From Bradyrhizobium liaoningense (GTDB lineage: Bacteria > Pseudomonadota > Alphaproteobacteria > Rhizobiales > Xanthobacteraceae): a stretch of 64,000 nt of DNA. The notes below the pieces were generated by a model. It saw nothing but the letters and a program-made list of their open reading frames with translations, did no database searches and had not been told where the DNA came from. Of the stretch, positions 47,150 through 55,285 are shown one piece after another (the first letter of the stretch is position 1; each line of letters starts with the position of its first letter). The stretch covers positions 1-64,000 of the forward strand of contig NZ_JAFCJS010000001.1 in assembly GCF_018130825.1 (NCBI RefSeq). Direction: 5' to 3'. The translations under genes were made by a program, and so were the position numbers.

Positions 47150-48166
47150 ATGGGCATCGAACATCCCAGATACAAGGTGGCGGTGGTGCAGGCGGCCCCT
47201 GCCTGGCTCGACCTCGACGCCTCGATCGACAAGTCGATCGCGCTGATCAAGGAGGCAGCCGAGAAGGGCGCCAAGCTGATCGCCTTCCCGGAGGCCTTCA
47301 TCCCCGGCTACCCCTGGCACATCTGGATGGACTCGCCGGCCTGGGCGATCGGCCGTGGCTTCGTGCAGCGCTATTTCGACAATTCGCTGTCTTACGACAG
47401 CCCGCAGGCCGAGCGTCTGCGCGAGGCCGTGCGCAAGGCGAAGCTGACGGCGGTGATCGGCCTCTCCGAACGCGACGGCGGCAGCCTATACCTGGCGCAA
47501 TGGCTGATCGGCGCCGATGGCGAAACCATCGCCAAGCGCCGCAAGCTGCGTCCGACCCATGCCGAGCGCACCGTCTATGGCGAGGGCGACGGCAGCGATC
47601 TCGCCGTGCACGCGAGGCCCGATATCGGCCGCCTCGGTGCGCTGTGCTGCTGGGAGCATCTCCAGCCGCTGTCGAAATACGCGATGTACGCCCAGAACGA
47701 GCAGGTGCATGTCGCGGCCTGGCCGAGCTTCTCGCTGTACGATCCCTTCGCGCCGGCGCTCGGCGCGGAGGTCAACAACGCCGCCTCGCGCGTCTATGCG
47801 GTCGAGGGCTCATGCTTCGTGCTCGCGCCTTGCGCGACGGTGTCGCAGGCGATGATCGACGAGCTCTGCGACCGGCCGGACAAGCACGCGCTGCTCCATG
47901 CCGGCGGCGGCTTTGCCGCGATCTACGGCCCCGACGGCAGCCAGATCGGCGACAAGCTGGCGCCGGACCAGGAGGGGCTGCTGATTGCCGAGATCGACCT
48001 CGGCGCCATCGGCGTCGCCAAGAACGCGGCCGATCCCGCCGGGCATTATTCGCGGCCCGACGTGACGCGGCTGCTGCTCAACAAGAAGCGATACCAGCGC
48101 GTCGAGCAGTTCGCGCTGCCGGTGGACACCGTCGGGCCCACGGATATTGCCGCGGCTGCAAGCTGA
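47150..48166 (+). CDS. Nitrilase (aliphatic/arylacetonitrilase type)
   Basis: 338 aa CN-hydrolase. The catalytic triad is visible: Glu48 in FPEAFIPGYP, Lys132 in RRKLRPTHAERTVYG and Cys167 in CCWEHLQPLSKYAMY. The CWEH and RRKLRPTHAERTVYGEGDGSDL motifs mark true nitrilases (EC 3.5.5.-), not amidases. It hydrolyses a nitrile to a carboxylic acid and ammonia; arylaceto- or aliphatic nitriles are likely, but sequence alone does not tell which. Bradyrhizobium is known to carry such enzymes. GGAGG lies 6 nt upstream of the ATG. The divergent AraC gene is its likely regulator. Confidence 0.93.
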   Translation: MGIEHPRYKVAVVQAAPAWLDLDASIDKSIALIKEAAEKGAKLIAFPEAFIPGYPWHIWMDSPAWAIGRGFVQRYFDNSLSYDSPQAERLREAVRKAKLTAVIGLSERDGGSLYLAQWLIGADGETIAKRRKLRPTHAERTVYGEGDGSDLAVHARPDIGRLGALCCWEHLQPLSKYAMYAQNEQVHVAAWPSFSLYDPFAPALGAEVNNAASRVYAVEGSCFVLAPCATVSQAMIDELCDRPDKHALLHAGGGFAAIYGPDGSQIGDKLAPDQEGLLIAEIDLGAIGVAKNAADPAGHYSRPDVTRLLLNKKRYQRVEQFALPVDTVGPTDIAAAAS

Positions 48167-48201
48167 TCACTGAATGGAAGTTTCGTAGACTAACATACGA
48201 C

Positions 48202-48732
48202 TCATTCATCCCACCAAGGCTTGGATAGGAGTGTGTCCGTCTTAGAAGTGGAGGCGTACCCGCCTGGGACGGCCTCCACGTAGCCAAGGCCTTTCATGGC
48301 TATGAACGACGCCATCTCTTCTTCGCAAATTGAAAAAGTTGGCACTCCATTGACGAAGAACAGTGTCGACTGATCAAGGTGCATTCGGCTAAATTCTGAT
48401 CTTAGTTCAATGTAAAGCCACACCAGACTGTCCAACGTTGGACCGTTTGCAGCATGTTCTTTGGCGAGGGCGGGAACGTCGTCAACATTGCAGTCGAATT
48501 TGAAAAATACGCCGAGTCCTTTGTTGTCCTTATCCAAGGACTTGAGGATCTTGAGATTCCACAAGAAGATTGCGCTTCGTTCCAGCAGCGACGTGTGCCA
48601 TGTGAAAACGTAAGGCGGCTGCAGGTTCGACTCGTTTACGGTTGGAAGTTCGTCTGACGTTTCGAATTGGCGCACTGTCAACGTCAGAGCGTGAACCAGC
48701 TTGGCGTAAGCGTCCAATTCAAGTTCGGTCAC
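48202..48732 (-). CDS. Unknown protein, low-GC gene
   Basis: 176 aa. It reads (GTG)TELELDAYAKLVHALTLT, then a middle with YVFTWHTSLLERSAIFLWNLKIL and FFKFDCNVDDVPALAKEHA, and ends SKTDTLLSKPWWDE. No signal peptide or motif known to me. Base composition is clearly lower in GC than neighbours, suggesting acquisition. The GTG start overlaps the HAD gene stop as GTGA, so it may be translated by coupling; an in-frame ATG 15 nt earlier lies inside the HAD gene. It faces the nitrilase gene, 35 nt between the stops. Confidence 0.68.
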   Translation of the reverse strand: MTELELDAYAKLVHALTLTVRQFETSDELPTVNESNLQPPYVFTWHTSLLERSAIFLWNLKILKSLDKDNKGLGVFFKFDCNVDDVPALAKEHAANGPTLDSLVWLYIELRSEFSRMHLDQSTLFFVNGVPTFSICEEEMASFIAMKGLGYVEAVPGGYASTSKTDTLLSKPWWDE

Positions 48733-49373
48733 GACATGCCCACGCAATGGCCGAGCAGCTCCGGATGCGCGGCGCAGATGTGATGCGCGCCGGCGTCCCG
48801 CAGCTCGGCCTCGCTGCCATAGCCGTAGAGCACGCCGATCGCTGTCATGCCATTGGTGCGGGCGCCGACCACGTCATGGCTGCGGTCGCCGATCATGATG
48901 GCGCTGGCGGGATCGACCTTGGCCTCGTCGAGCGCGTAGCGCAGCAGGTCGCGCTTGTCGACGCGGGTGCCGTCGAGCTCGGAGCCGAACACGCGCTCGA
49001 AATAAGGCTTCAGGCCGAAATGATCGACGATGCGGGTGGCGTAGACCGCGGGCTTGCTGGTGGCCACGAACATGCGCGGCGTCGTCTCGGCGAGCGTTGT
49101 CAGCGTGTCCACGATGCCGGCATAGGCCTCGTTCTCGAACAGGCCGATATCTGAGAAGCGTTCGCGATAGAGCAGTAGCGCCCGGTCGGCGAGCTCGTCG
49201 CTTCCCGTGAGCTTCTTCAGGCTGGCAAGTAGCGGCGGCCCGATGCACCAGGTCAGCTCGTCCTCGCTCGGCACCGCCACGTTCAGCCGCTCCAGCGCAT
49301 ACTGGATCGAGCGGGTGATCCCGGGCTTCGGGTTGGTCAGCGTGCCGTCGAGGTCAAAATAGATTGTGGCCAT
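48729..49373 (-). CDS. HAD-superfamily hydrolase (phosphoglycolate phosphatase-like)
   Basis: 214 aa. Motif I is YFDLDGTLTNPKPGI, motif II MFVATSKPA, and motifs III/IV are K.. then IMIGDRSHDVVGARTNGM. The cap is a small helical insertion after motif I, as in Gph/PGP-like type IA phosphatases. It removes phosphate from a small metabolite; 2-phosphoglycolate is the common guess but not proven. The stop codon overlaps the start of the low-GC gene on the same strand, which may be coupled to it. Confidence 0.9.
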   Translation of the reverse strand: MATIYFDLDGTLTNPKPGITRSIQYALERLNVAVPSEDELTWCIGPPLLASLKKLTGSDELADRALLLYRERFSDIGLFENEAYAGIVDTLTTLAETTPRMFVATSKPAVYATRIVDHFGLKPYFERVFGSELDGTRVDKRDLLRYALDEAKVDPASAIMIGDRSHDVVGARTNGMTAIGVLYGYGSEAELRDAGAHHICAAHPELLGHCVGMS

Positions 49374-49444
49374 CAGGGCGGAACCCGCGTTGAGACTGCC
49401 GCCCGTTGCTAGTCGGATCAGGCGTCAAGTCAAGGCCCGTCGCG

Positions 49445-50437
49445 TCATTGCTGCCGGGCCCATGCGACGATCGCTGCGGCGTCCGGGCCGGCCTGGACCT
49501 CCCAGGCGGCGATCGTACTGGTCGCGGCGTTGCGGAGCACTGCGACGAGGGACGGCGGCGCCGGCTCGGCGATGGTGACACCGTTGTCGCGCATGCGCGC
49601 ATAATTCTCGGCGGTACGATGGGCGAGCAGCGCGAACTGGCTCTGCTCGGTCTCGGCTGCAGCCGCCATCACTTCGCGCTGCATCGGTTCGGACAGCGCA
49701 GCAAAGGCCTCGCTGCGGACGAAGGCGATCGAGATCGGCATCGCATAATTGATGGCCGTGAAATGCGGCAGGAAGTCCCAGAGCTTGCGTCCTGCGCCGC
49801 CATCGCCGGAGGTGAGGAATGCGTTCAGCTGGTGCTCCTTCAGCCCGGCAAGCGCCTTGTCCATCGGCAGGAACTGCGCGTTGGCTCCGGCGGTCCGCAT
49901 CACCGCGCTCGAATTGGCGTCGTAGGCGCGCAAATTCAGCTTCGGCAGATCGTCGGCGCCTGCGAGCGCATGATCGGACCAGAGGCCGGTCGCCGGCCAG
50001 ATCGTCAGATAGAGCAGCTTCAGGCCGCGGGCGGCGAACGCCTTCTCGTAGAGCGGGCGCGCCCGCGCACTGGTGGCGCGGGCGACGTCGACCGATTGCA
50101 CCAGGAAGGGCAGGGTGGAGAGGCCGAGCACCGGGTCGAGGCCGGACAGCGCGCCGGCAAAGGCATCGCCGCCGGCGATGCGGCCATCCAGCGCCGCGCG
50201 CGGCATCTCGCCCGAATTGATCTTGAGCTCGTTGTCGAAGGCGCCCGTCACGGTCACGAAACCGTTTGTGCGCGCCGCGACGCGATCGGCGAAAGTGGTG
50301 AGGCCGATCCCGGAAATGTTGTTTTGCGGGTATTCCGTGGTCATCCGCCAGCTGACCTGCGCCAGGGCCGGCGCGGCGGACAGGACGAGGGCGGCGAGGG
50401 CCAGGATCGCGCGGATCCGTCTGGCGGGGGAACGCAT
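49445..50437 (-). CDS. TRAP-type transporter substrate-binding protein (DctP family)
   Basis: 330 aa periplasmic protein. The signal peptide (RAILALAALVLSAAPALAQ) is followed by SWRMTTEYPQNNISGIGLTTFADRVAARTNGFVTV, the DctP fold start, then LRAYDANSSAVMRTAGANAQFLPM and NAFLTSGDGGAGRKLWDFLPHFTAINYAMP. In the family the conserved Arg binds the substrate carboxylate. The transporter membrane genes (dctQ, dctM) are not near, so it is an orphan that may serve a TRAP elsewhere. Start at ATG 50437; an in-frame ATG 24 nt earlier is possible. Confidence 0.88.
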   Translation of the reverse strand: MRSPARRIRAILALAALVLSAAPALAQVSWRMTTEYPQNNISGIGLTTFADRVAARTNGFVTVTGAFDNELKINSGEMPRAALDGRIAGGDAFAGALSGLDPVLGLSTLPFLVQSVDVARATSARARPLYEKAFAARGLKLLYLTIWPATGLWSDHALAGADDLPKLNLRAYDANSSAVMRTAGANAQFLPMDKALAGLKEHQLNAFLTSGDGGAGRKLWDFLPHFTAINYAMPISIAFVRSEAFAALSEPMQREVMAAAAETEQSQFALLAHRTAENYARMRDNGVTIAEPAPPSLVAVLRNAATSTIAAWEVQAGPDAAAIVAWARQQ

Positions 50438-50482
50438 TGGGAGAAGCAGGTCAGGCAGCATATATTGGCAACTCGTCGAACC

Positions 50483-51520
50483 ATGGCACGATGCCACATG
50501 GCAGAACAACTTGTCGCATGCCGCGCCGGCACGCGCCACAGCGATGCTTGGGCAGCGTTGGCGCGAATTGCAGCACTTGCCGTTGTCGCACTGGTCGCGT
50601 CGGCGACGCAGGCTGCAGCATGGGACAGCTCGCCCGCGAAAACTGATATCGCCGTCCCCAGCGTCGAGGAGCTTGCGATGCCGCCGCAGAAGCCGGCGGC
50701 TGGGCGCGAGAGCGACACGCGGGAGTCGATCTGCCTGATCGTCGAGGCTGCTGCGCGCGATGCCAATCTGCCGCTGGAATTCTTCGCCCGCGTGATCTGG
50801 CAGGAAAGCCGCTTCCAGGCCGATGCGGTGGGGCCGATGACGCGCAGCGGCGAGCACGCGCAGGGCATCGCGCAGTTCATGCCGGGGACTGCAAGCGAGC
50901 GCGGGCTGCTCAATCCTTTCAACCCGGTGCAGGCGCTACCGAAGTCGGCCGAATTCCTGAACGAGCTGCGCAACCAGTTCGGCAATCTCGGCCTTGCCGC
51001 AGCCGCCTACAACGCCGGCCCGCGCCGCGTGCAGGAGTGGCTTGCCGGCACCGGGCCGATGCCGGAGCAGACCCGCAACTACGTCTACGCTATCACAGGC
51101 ACGAGCGTTGACGCCTGGGCCAAGGCGGGCAGCACCGGCAAGGGCCCGCCGAGTTCGCCGCCGACGAGCTGCCGCGACCTCATGGCCCTGTTGAAGCGCG
51201 CGCCAAATCCGTTCGTCGCCGAGCTCGAGCAGCATGTCGAGCTTGCCGCGGCAAAGATCTGGGGCGTGCAGCTCGCCGCCGGCTTCGACCGCAACAGGGC
51301 GCTGGCGATGTATTCCCGCGCGGTCACGCGACTGAGCGCGGTGATCGGCGAGCGCGATCCGAGCCTGCTGAGCTCGGTGATGCGCAGCCGTGGCACGCGT
51401 GCGTTCTACCAGGTGCGCATCGGGGCCGATACGCGAGCCGAGGCGGATGATCTGTGCAACCGCATCCGCAAGGCCGGCGGCGCCTGCTTCGTACTAAGGA
51501 ATCGGGGTGTGGCGGGGTAG
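50483..51520 (+). CDS. Lytic transglycosylase with SPOR-like C-terminus
   Basis: 345 aa. A signal peptide (about 25-45, LARIAALAVVALVASATQAAA) is followed by an SLT domain (about 85-215) with catalytic Glu in FARVIWQESRFQADAVGPMTRSGEHAQGIAQFMPGTASERG and the AAAYNAGPRRVQEWL end. The C-terminus (TRAFYQVRIGADTRAEADDLCNRIRKAGGACFVLRN) resembles a SPOR domain. It cleaves peptidoglycan glycan strands with formation of anhydromuropeptides in the periplasm. ATG 50483 and ATG 50498 are both possible starts. It is divergent from the TRAP binding protein gene. Confidence 0.92.
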   Translation: MARCHMAEQLVACRAGTRHSDAWAALARIAALAVVALVASATQAAAWDSSPAKTDIAVPSVEELAMPPQKPAAGRESDTRESICLIVEAAARDANLPLEFFARVIWQESRFQADAVGPMTRSGEHAQGIAQFMPGTASERGLLNPFNPVQALPKSAEFLNELRNQFGNLGLAAAAYNAGPRRVQEWLAGTGPMPEQTRNYVYAITGTSVDAWAKAGSTGKGPPSSPPTSCRDLMALLKRAPNPFVAELEQHVELAAAKIWGVQLAAGFDRNRALAMYSRAVTRLSAVIGERDPSLLSSVMRSRGTRAFYQVRIGADTRAEADDLCNRIRKAGGACFVLRNRGVAG

Positions 51521-51626
51521 GAGGCGTCTCTCGTGCGCATGCCAGCCCCGCCGCGCGCTTCCTTGACGCGAGGCGCCGCATTGCCCGTTATGCAGCCACG
51601 ATTCCGCAACCTCGGCCAACACTCCC

Positions 51627-52367
51627 GTGGCGCTCCCTCCGCTCGATTCACCTCAATGGCAAAGTCCGTGGCGCGCCTTTGCGTGGGGGCTGCGCTCGAT
51701 CACGCAGACGATCCTCACCATCGTGCTGTTCGTGACCTATCTCGGCATCGGCGCGCTCGCCCATGACACCCATTTCAGCCTGCTCTGGGCGCTGTGCTCG
51801 ACGCTGTTCGTCTGGGCAGGTCCGGCGCAGATCATCCTGATCACCACGCTCGGCTCGGGCGCCACGATCATCCAGTCGGCGATCGCGGTGACGGTCAGCG
51901 CTATCCGGCTGTTTCCGATGGTGGTCTCGGTGCTGCCGCTGATGCGCACGCCGACGACGAAACGGCGCGAGCTTATCTTCGCCGCGCACCTCACGGCGGT
52001 GACGCTGTGGGTCGAATGCCACCGCTTCCTGCCGCAGGTGCCGCGCGAGCGGCGCATCGCCTTCGTGCATGGGCTCGGCTGCGGCCTGGTCTCGGTGTGC
52101 CTCACCGCCAACACGGTCGGATATCTCCTCGCCGCCAACCTGACGCAGACGCTTGGCGCGGCGATCCTGCTGCTGACGCCGCTGTCGTTCCTGTTCTCGA
52201 CCGCGCGCAACAGCCGCGAGGTCGCCGACGTCGTCGCGCTGACGCTCGGAATATTGCTTTATCCGCTGGCGGCCAAGATGAACTCGGGTCTCGACATCCT
52301 CGTGAGCGGCGTGGTGGCCGGCACGATCGCCTATGGCGTGCATTGGTGGCGGGAGGTGCCCGCATGA
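51627..52367 (+). CDS. azlC: AzlC-family branched-chain amino acid exporter subunit
   Basis: 246 aa, about six to seven membrane helices. The family stretch AFAWGLRSITQTILTIVLFVTYLGIGALAHDTHFSLLWALCSTLFVWAGPAQIIL is typical of AzlC. With AzlD it exports branched-chain amino acids (or in related pairs other neutral ones). Start codon GTG; the stop overlaps the azlD start by ATGA, so the two subunits are coupled. Preceded by the transglycosylase gene, without a functional link that I can see. Confidence 0.93.
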   Translation: MALPPLDSPQWQSPWRAFAWGLRSITQTILTIVLFVTYLGIGALAHDTHFSLLWALCSTLFVWAGPAQIILITTLGSGATIIQSAIAVTVSAIRLFPMVVSVLPLMRTPTTKRRELIFAAHLTAVTLWVECHRFLPQVPRERRIAFVHGLGCGLVSVCLTANTVGYLLAANLTQTLGAAILLLTPLSFLFSTARNSREVADVVALTLGILLYPLAAKMNSGLDILVSGVVAGTIAYGVHWWREVPA

Positions 52368-52714
52368 GCCTTGCGCAACTCATCGGCGACTGGCATGCGC
52401 TGGCCGTCCTGTTCGTCGCCGGCGTTGTTCCCAACCAGATCTGGCGCATGCTGGGCCTGTGGTTCGGCGGCGGCATCGACGAGGGCTCCGAGCTGCTGGT
52501 CTGGGTGAGGGCGGTTGCCACCGCGATCCTGGCCGGCGTCATCGCCCAGATCGTGGTCGAGCCGCCCGGGGCGCTTGCGAGCGTACCTGATGTCCTGCGC
52601 TATGGCGCGGTGGCGGCCGGTCTCGTCGTCTTTCTGCTGACCCGCCGCTCGATCTTCGCCGGCGTCGTCACCGGCGAAGTCTTCATGCTGGCCGGCAAGT
52701 GGTGGTTGGGCTAA
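52364..52714 (+). CDS. azlD: AzlD-family transport subunit
   Basis: 116 aa with four membrane helices. It reads LAVLFVAGVVPNQIWRMLGLWFGGGIDEGSELLVWVRAVATAILAGVIAQIVV, the AzlD pattern with the conserved Arg in the first half. It forms a heteromer with AzlC. The ATG overlaps the azlC stop by four bases, and GGGAGGTG lies 8 nt upstream within azlC. Confidence 0.93.
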   Translation: MSLAQLIGDWHALAVLFVAGVVPNQIWRMLGLWFGGGIDEGSELLVWVRAVATAILAGVIAQIVVEPPGALASVPDVLRYGAVAAGLVVFLLTRRSIFAGVVTGEVFMLAGKWWLG

Positions 52715-52746
52715 AACCACCGGCGAACAGCCAAGGAACAGGAATT

Positions 52747-53238
52747 ATGGTTCGCGAAAACGAGCTCCGCGAAGGCGAGGTCGCCATCGAGCTGCCATCC
52801 ACCGAGGATGCCGGCCTCGTCTTCATCGGCCGCATCCGCACGCCCTGGACCTCGCGGCTGGAAACGCCGCGACAGGGGCGCCAGGACGGCCCGATCTGCC
52901 GCCTCGAGATCTTCGAGCCGTTCGTGCCGGCCATCAAGGGCGTCGATTTCTACAGCAATCTCGAAGTGCTGTACTGGCTCGACAAGTCGCGCCGCGACAT
53001 CATCCTGCAGAGCCCGAAGAACAACGAGAAGACCCGCGGCACGTTTTCGCTGCGCTCGCCGGTGCGGCCCAATCCGATCGGCACCTCGATCGTCAAGCTG
53101 GTTGGCATCGAGGGCAATGCCATTCTGGTGCGCGGCCTCGATTGCATCGACAACACGCCGCTGATCGACATCAAGCCCGATCGCTGCGAGTTCACCCCGC
53201 TGGCCGCGCCGCAGAAGGGCGATTTCGAGACGGAGTGA
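52747..53238 (+). CDS. trmO: tRNA (t6A37)-N6-methyltransferase TrmO-like
   Basis: 163 aa, one TrmO (UPF0066/VirR-like) domain. It has FIGRIRTPWTSRLETPRQG, LDKSRRDIILQSPKN, GTFSLRSPVRPNPIGTSIVKLVGIEGNAILVRGLDCIDNTPLIDIKPD. The RPNPIG and D(N)TP(L)IDIKP motifs bind SAM in this beta-barrel fold. It methylates N6-threonylcarbamoyladenosine at position 37 of tRNA-Thr. AGGAACAGGAA precedes the ATG. A palindromic repeat begins 12 nt after its stop. Confidence 0.93.
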   Translation: MVRENELREGEVAIELPSTEDAGLVFIGRIRTPWTSRLETPRQGRQDGPICRLEIFEPFVPAIKGVDFYSNLEVLYWLDKSRRDIILQSPKNNEKTRGTFSLRSPVRPNPIGTSIVKLVGIEGNAILVRGLDCIDNTPLIDIKPDRCEFTPLAAPQKGDFETE

Positions 53239-53249
53239 GGGGCCGGGAT

Positions 53250-53319
53250 CGTAGCCCGCATGGAGCGCAGCGGAATGCGGGGAAAGTCCCGGATTGCGCT
53301 TCGCTCCATCCGGGCTACG
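53250..53319. repeat. Intergenic inverted repeat, GTAGCCCGGATGGAGCG family
   Basis: The arms CGTAGCCCGCATGGAGCG and CGCTCCATCCGGGCTACG have a short inner pair. It sits exactly between two convergent genes (trmO and HIT), 12 nt and 5 nt from their stops, so it may act as a shared terminator. Confidence 0.88.
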
Positions 53320-53323
53320 GATC

Positions 53324-53752
53324 TCAGCCCGCCTTCAACACCGCGATCAGCTTGGTCGCGTTCTCCTCCAGCACCTTAACGTCTTCCTTGCGGCTCGCGG
53401 GCGGCAGCATCGCAACGCCGTCGTGGCGCGGCATCACGTGCATGTGGAGGTGGAACACCACCTGTCCGCCGGCGGGCTCGTTGAATTGCTGCACCGTGAT
53501 GCCATCGGCGTTGAACGCCTTCATCGCAGCGGCGGCGATCCTGTGCGCGCCGCGGGCGACATGGGCGTAGTCGTCCGGCTTGATGTCGAGGATGTTGCGG
53601 GCAGGGGCCTTCGGGATCACCAGCGTGTGGCCGGGCACGCGCGGCATGATGTCGAGGAAAGCGAAGACGTGCTCGTCCTCATAGACCTTGTGGCAGGGAA
53701 ACTCGCCGCGCAGGATCTTTGCGAAGATGTTGTTGGTGTCGTAGGCGGTCAT
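53324..53752 (-). CDS. HIT-family nucleotide-binding protein
   Basis: 142 aa. The HIT motif HLHMHVMPR (HxHxHxx) is near 103-110, preceded by IPKAPARNILDIK and GITVQQFNEPAGGQVVFH. Family proteins bind nucleotides and hydrolyse the phosphoramidate or adenylyl bond of small nucleotides such as AMP-NH2 or ApnA. The active-site second His is present. ATG 53752 is chosen; earlier residues have no family character. Convergent with trmO across the repeat at 53250-53319. Confidence 0.93.
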   Translation of the reverse strand: MTAYDTNNIFAKILRGEFPCHKVYEDEHVFAFLDIMPRVPGHTLVIPKAPARNILDIKPDDYAHVARGAHRIAAAAMKAFNADGITVQQFNEPAGGQVVFHLHMHVMPRHDGVAMLPPASRKEDVKVLEENATKLIAVLKAG

Positions 53753-53818
53753 GGCGGCGGCTCCCGAGAATTTCAAGCTTGGAATTTTCCGCTTACTGTC
53801 ACCAGCGACGGCGAGGCG

Positions 53819-55090
53819 TCAAGGCGCCTCGTCGATGCCTTTGCGGAATGGGCCGAGCTCGGCAAGCTCGCGGCCGGCCTCGGCGACATAGGCGCGCTCG
53901 CGCTTGAGGTAATCGTCGATGGCACGGCGTAGGCCGGGATCGGCGATGAAGTGAGCGGAATGGGTCGTGCGCGGCAGGTAGCCGCGCGCGATCTTGTGCT
54001 CGCCCTGCGCGCCGGCCTCGACATGGGTGAGGCCGCGCTTGATGGCGAAATCGATCGCCTGATAGTAGCAGACCTCGAAATGCAGGAAGGGATGATGCTC
54101 GACCGCGCCCCAGTTGCGGCCGAACAGCGTGTCGGAGCCGATGAAGTTGATCGCGCCCGCAATCCAGCGGCCGTTGCGGCGGGCCATCACCAGCAGCACG
54201 TCTTCGCTCATCGTCTCGCCGATCAGCGAGAAGAACTCGCGCGTGAGATAGGGCCGGCCCCATTTGCGCGAGCCGGTCTCCATGTAGAATTCGAAGAAGG
54301 CGTCCCAGGCGCCCTCAGTGATGTCCTTGCCGGTCAGCCAGTGGATCGTGATCCCGGCCGCCAGCGCGTCGCGCCGCTCGCGCTTGATCGACTTGCGATG
54401 GCGCGAGTTCATCGTTGCGAGGAAGTCGTCGAAGCTCGCAAAACCCTGGTTGTGCCAGTGGAACTGCTGGTCGGTGCGCTGGAGGAAGCCGTGCTCGGCG
54501 AGCAGCTTCCATTCGTCCTCGCGCGCGAAGGTGACGTGCACGGACGAGGCTTTGCTGACGCCGCAGAGCGCCATCAGCCCGCTCGCCAGCGCCTCCCTGA
54601 TCTGGTCGCGGTCGACGCCGTCGCGGACCAGCAGGCGCGGTCCCGTTGCGGGGGTGAAGGGAACCGAAACCTGAAGCTTCGGATAGTAGCGTCCGCCGGC
54701 GCGCTCATAGGCATCCGCCCAGCCCCGGTCGAAGACGTACTCGCCCTGGCTGTGCGATTTCAGATAGCAGGGCACGACGCCGGCGACGCGGCCATCGAGC
54801 TTGGCGACGAGGTGCCGCGGCCCCCAGCCGGTGCGGATCGTGGCCGAACCCGATTTCTCGACCGCGGAGAGAAAGGCGTGCGAGACGAACGGGTTATAGG
54901 CGGGTCTTGAGAGGCCGAGGGAATCGCCTGGAAGGGCGGATGAGGTTCCCGCGCCATGCCCGTTGCAAGCCCTTTCGTTAAGAGCCTTTTCGTTAAGAGC
55001 CTTGCTGGGATTGGCGCAAGCGTCCCAATCCGCGGGCGAGACTTCGCCAATGGACGGTACGGCCTCGAGCGTAATGTCGGATGATGCCAT
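53819..55090 (-). CDS. GNAT-fold (FemAB/peptidogalycan-type) family protein
   Basis: 423 aa. The N-terminus (about 1-60) has DWDACANP then a repeated KALNEKALNERACNG segment. The rest is a double GNAT fold of the peptidogalycan biosynthesis protein group (formerly DUF482): NPFVSHAFLSAVEKSGSA.., HWHNQGFASFDDFLATMNSRHRKSIKRERRDAL, ARRNGRWIAGAINFIGSDTLFGRNWGAVEHHPFLHFEVCYYQAIDFAI, and QGEHKIARGYLPRTTHSAHFI. It probably transfers an amino acid or acyl group to a cell-wall or lipid acceptor; the true substrate is not known. The KALNE repeat comes from a 15 nt tandem duplication. Confidence 0.87.
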   Translation of the reverse strand: MASSDITLEAVPSIGEVSPADWDACANPSKALNEKALNERACNGHGAGTSSALPGDSLGLSRPAYNPFVSHAFLSAVEKSGSATIRTGWGPRHLVAKLDGRVAGVVPCYLKSHSQGEYVFDRGWADAYERAGGRYYPKLQVSVPFTPATGPRLLVRDGVDRDQIREALASGLMALCGVSKASSVHVTFAREDEWKLLAEHGFLQRTDQQFHWHNQGFASFDDFLATMNSRHRKSIKRERRDALAAGITIHWLTGKDITEGAWDAFFEFYMETGSRKWGRPYLTREFFSLIGETMSEDVLLVMARRNGRWIAGAINFIGSDTLFGRNWGAVEHHPFLHFEVCYYQAIDFAIKRGLTHVEAGAQGEHKIARGYLPRTTHSAHFIADPGLRRAIDDYLKRERAYVAEAGRELAELGPFRKGIDEAP

Positions 55091-55145
55091 TGCGCCCAAG
55101 ATCGTGCATTGCAGCAGCGACTTCAAGGGGGCGGGGGAACACAGC

Positions 55146-55282
55146 TCTCGTGCCCCGGACGCGGCGCAGCACGTAGTGGTGCGCTGCTGAGCCGGGGCCC
55201 ATCTCTCCGAGTAGCGTGCTGCCTGCTGGGTCCCGCTCTGCGCAGCAACGCTACGCGTCGCAGCGCGTCCGGGACACGGGAG
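55146..55282. repeat. Complex intergenic inverted repeat, CCCCGGACGCG family
   Basis: The outer arms CTCGTGCCCCGGACGCG and CGCGTCCGGGACACGGGAG enclose a smaller inverted pair (GCGGCGCAGCAC / GTGCGCTGCTGAGCC) and a second pair around 55210-55260 (GCGTGCTGC / GCAGCAACGC). So it could fold into a branched structure. It lies between the GNAT and GDPD genes, both on the minus strand, and ends 3 nt before the GDPD stop. Confidence 0.75.
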
Positions 55283-55285
55283 CGC

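Noticed and set aside
54974..55003. CRISPR or VNTR array
   Set aside because: Only two exact units and no spacers; a simple in-gene tandem duplication.
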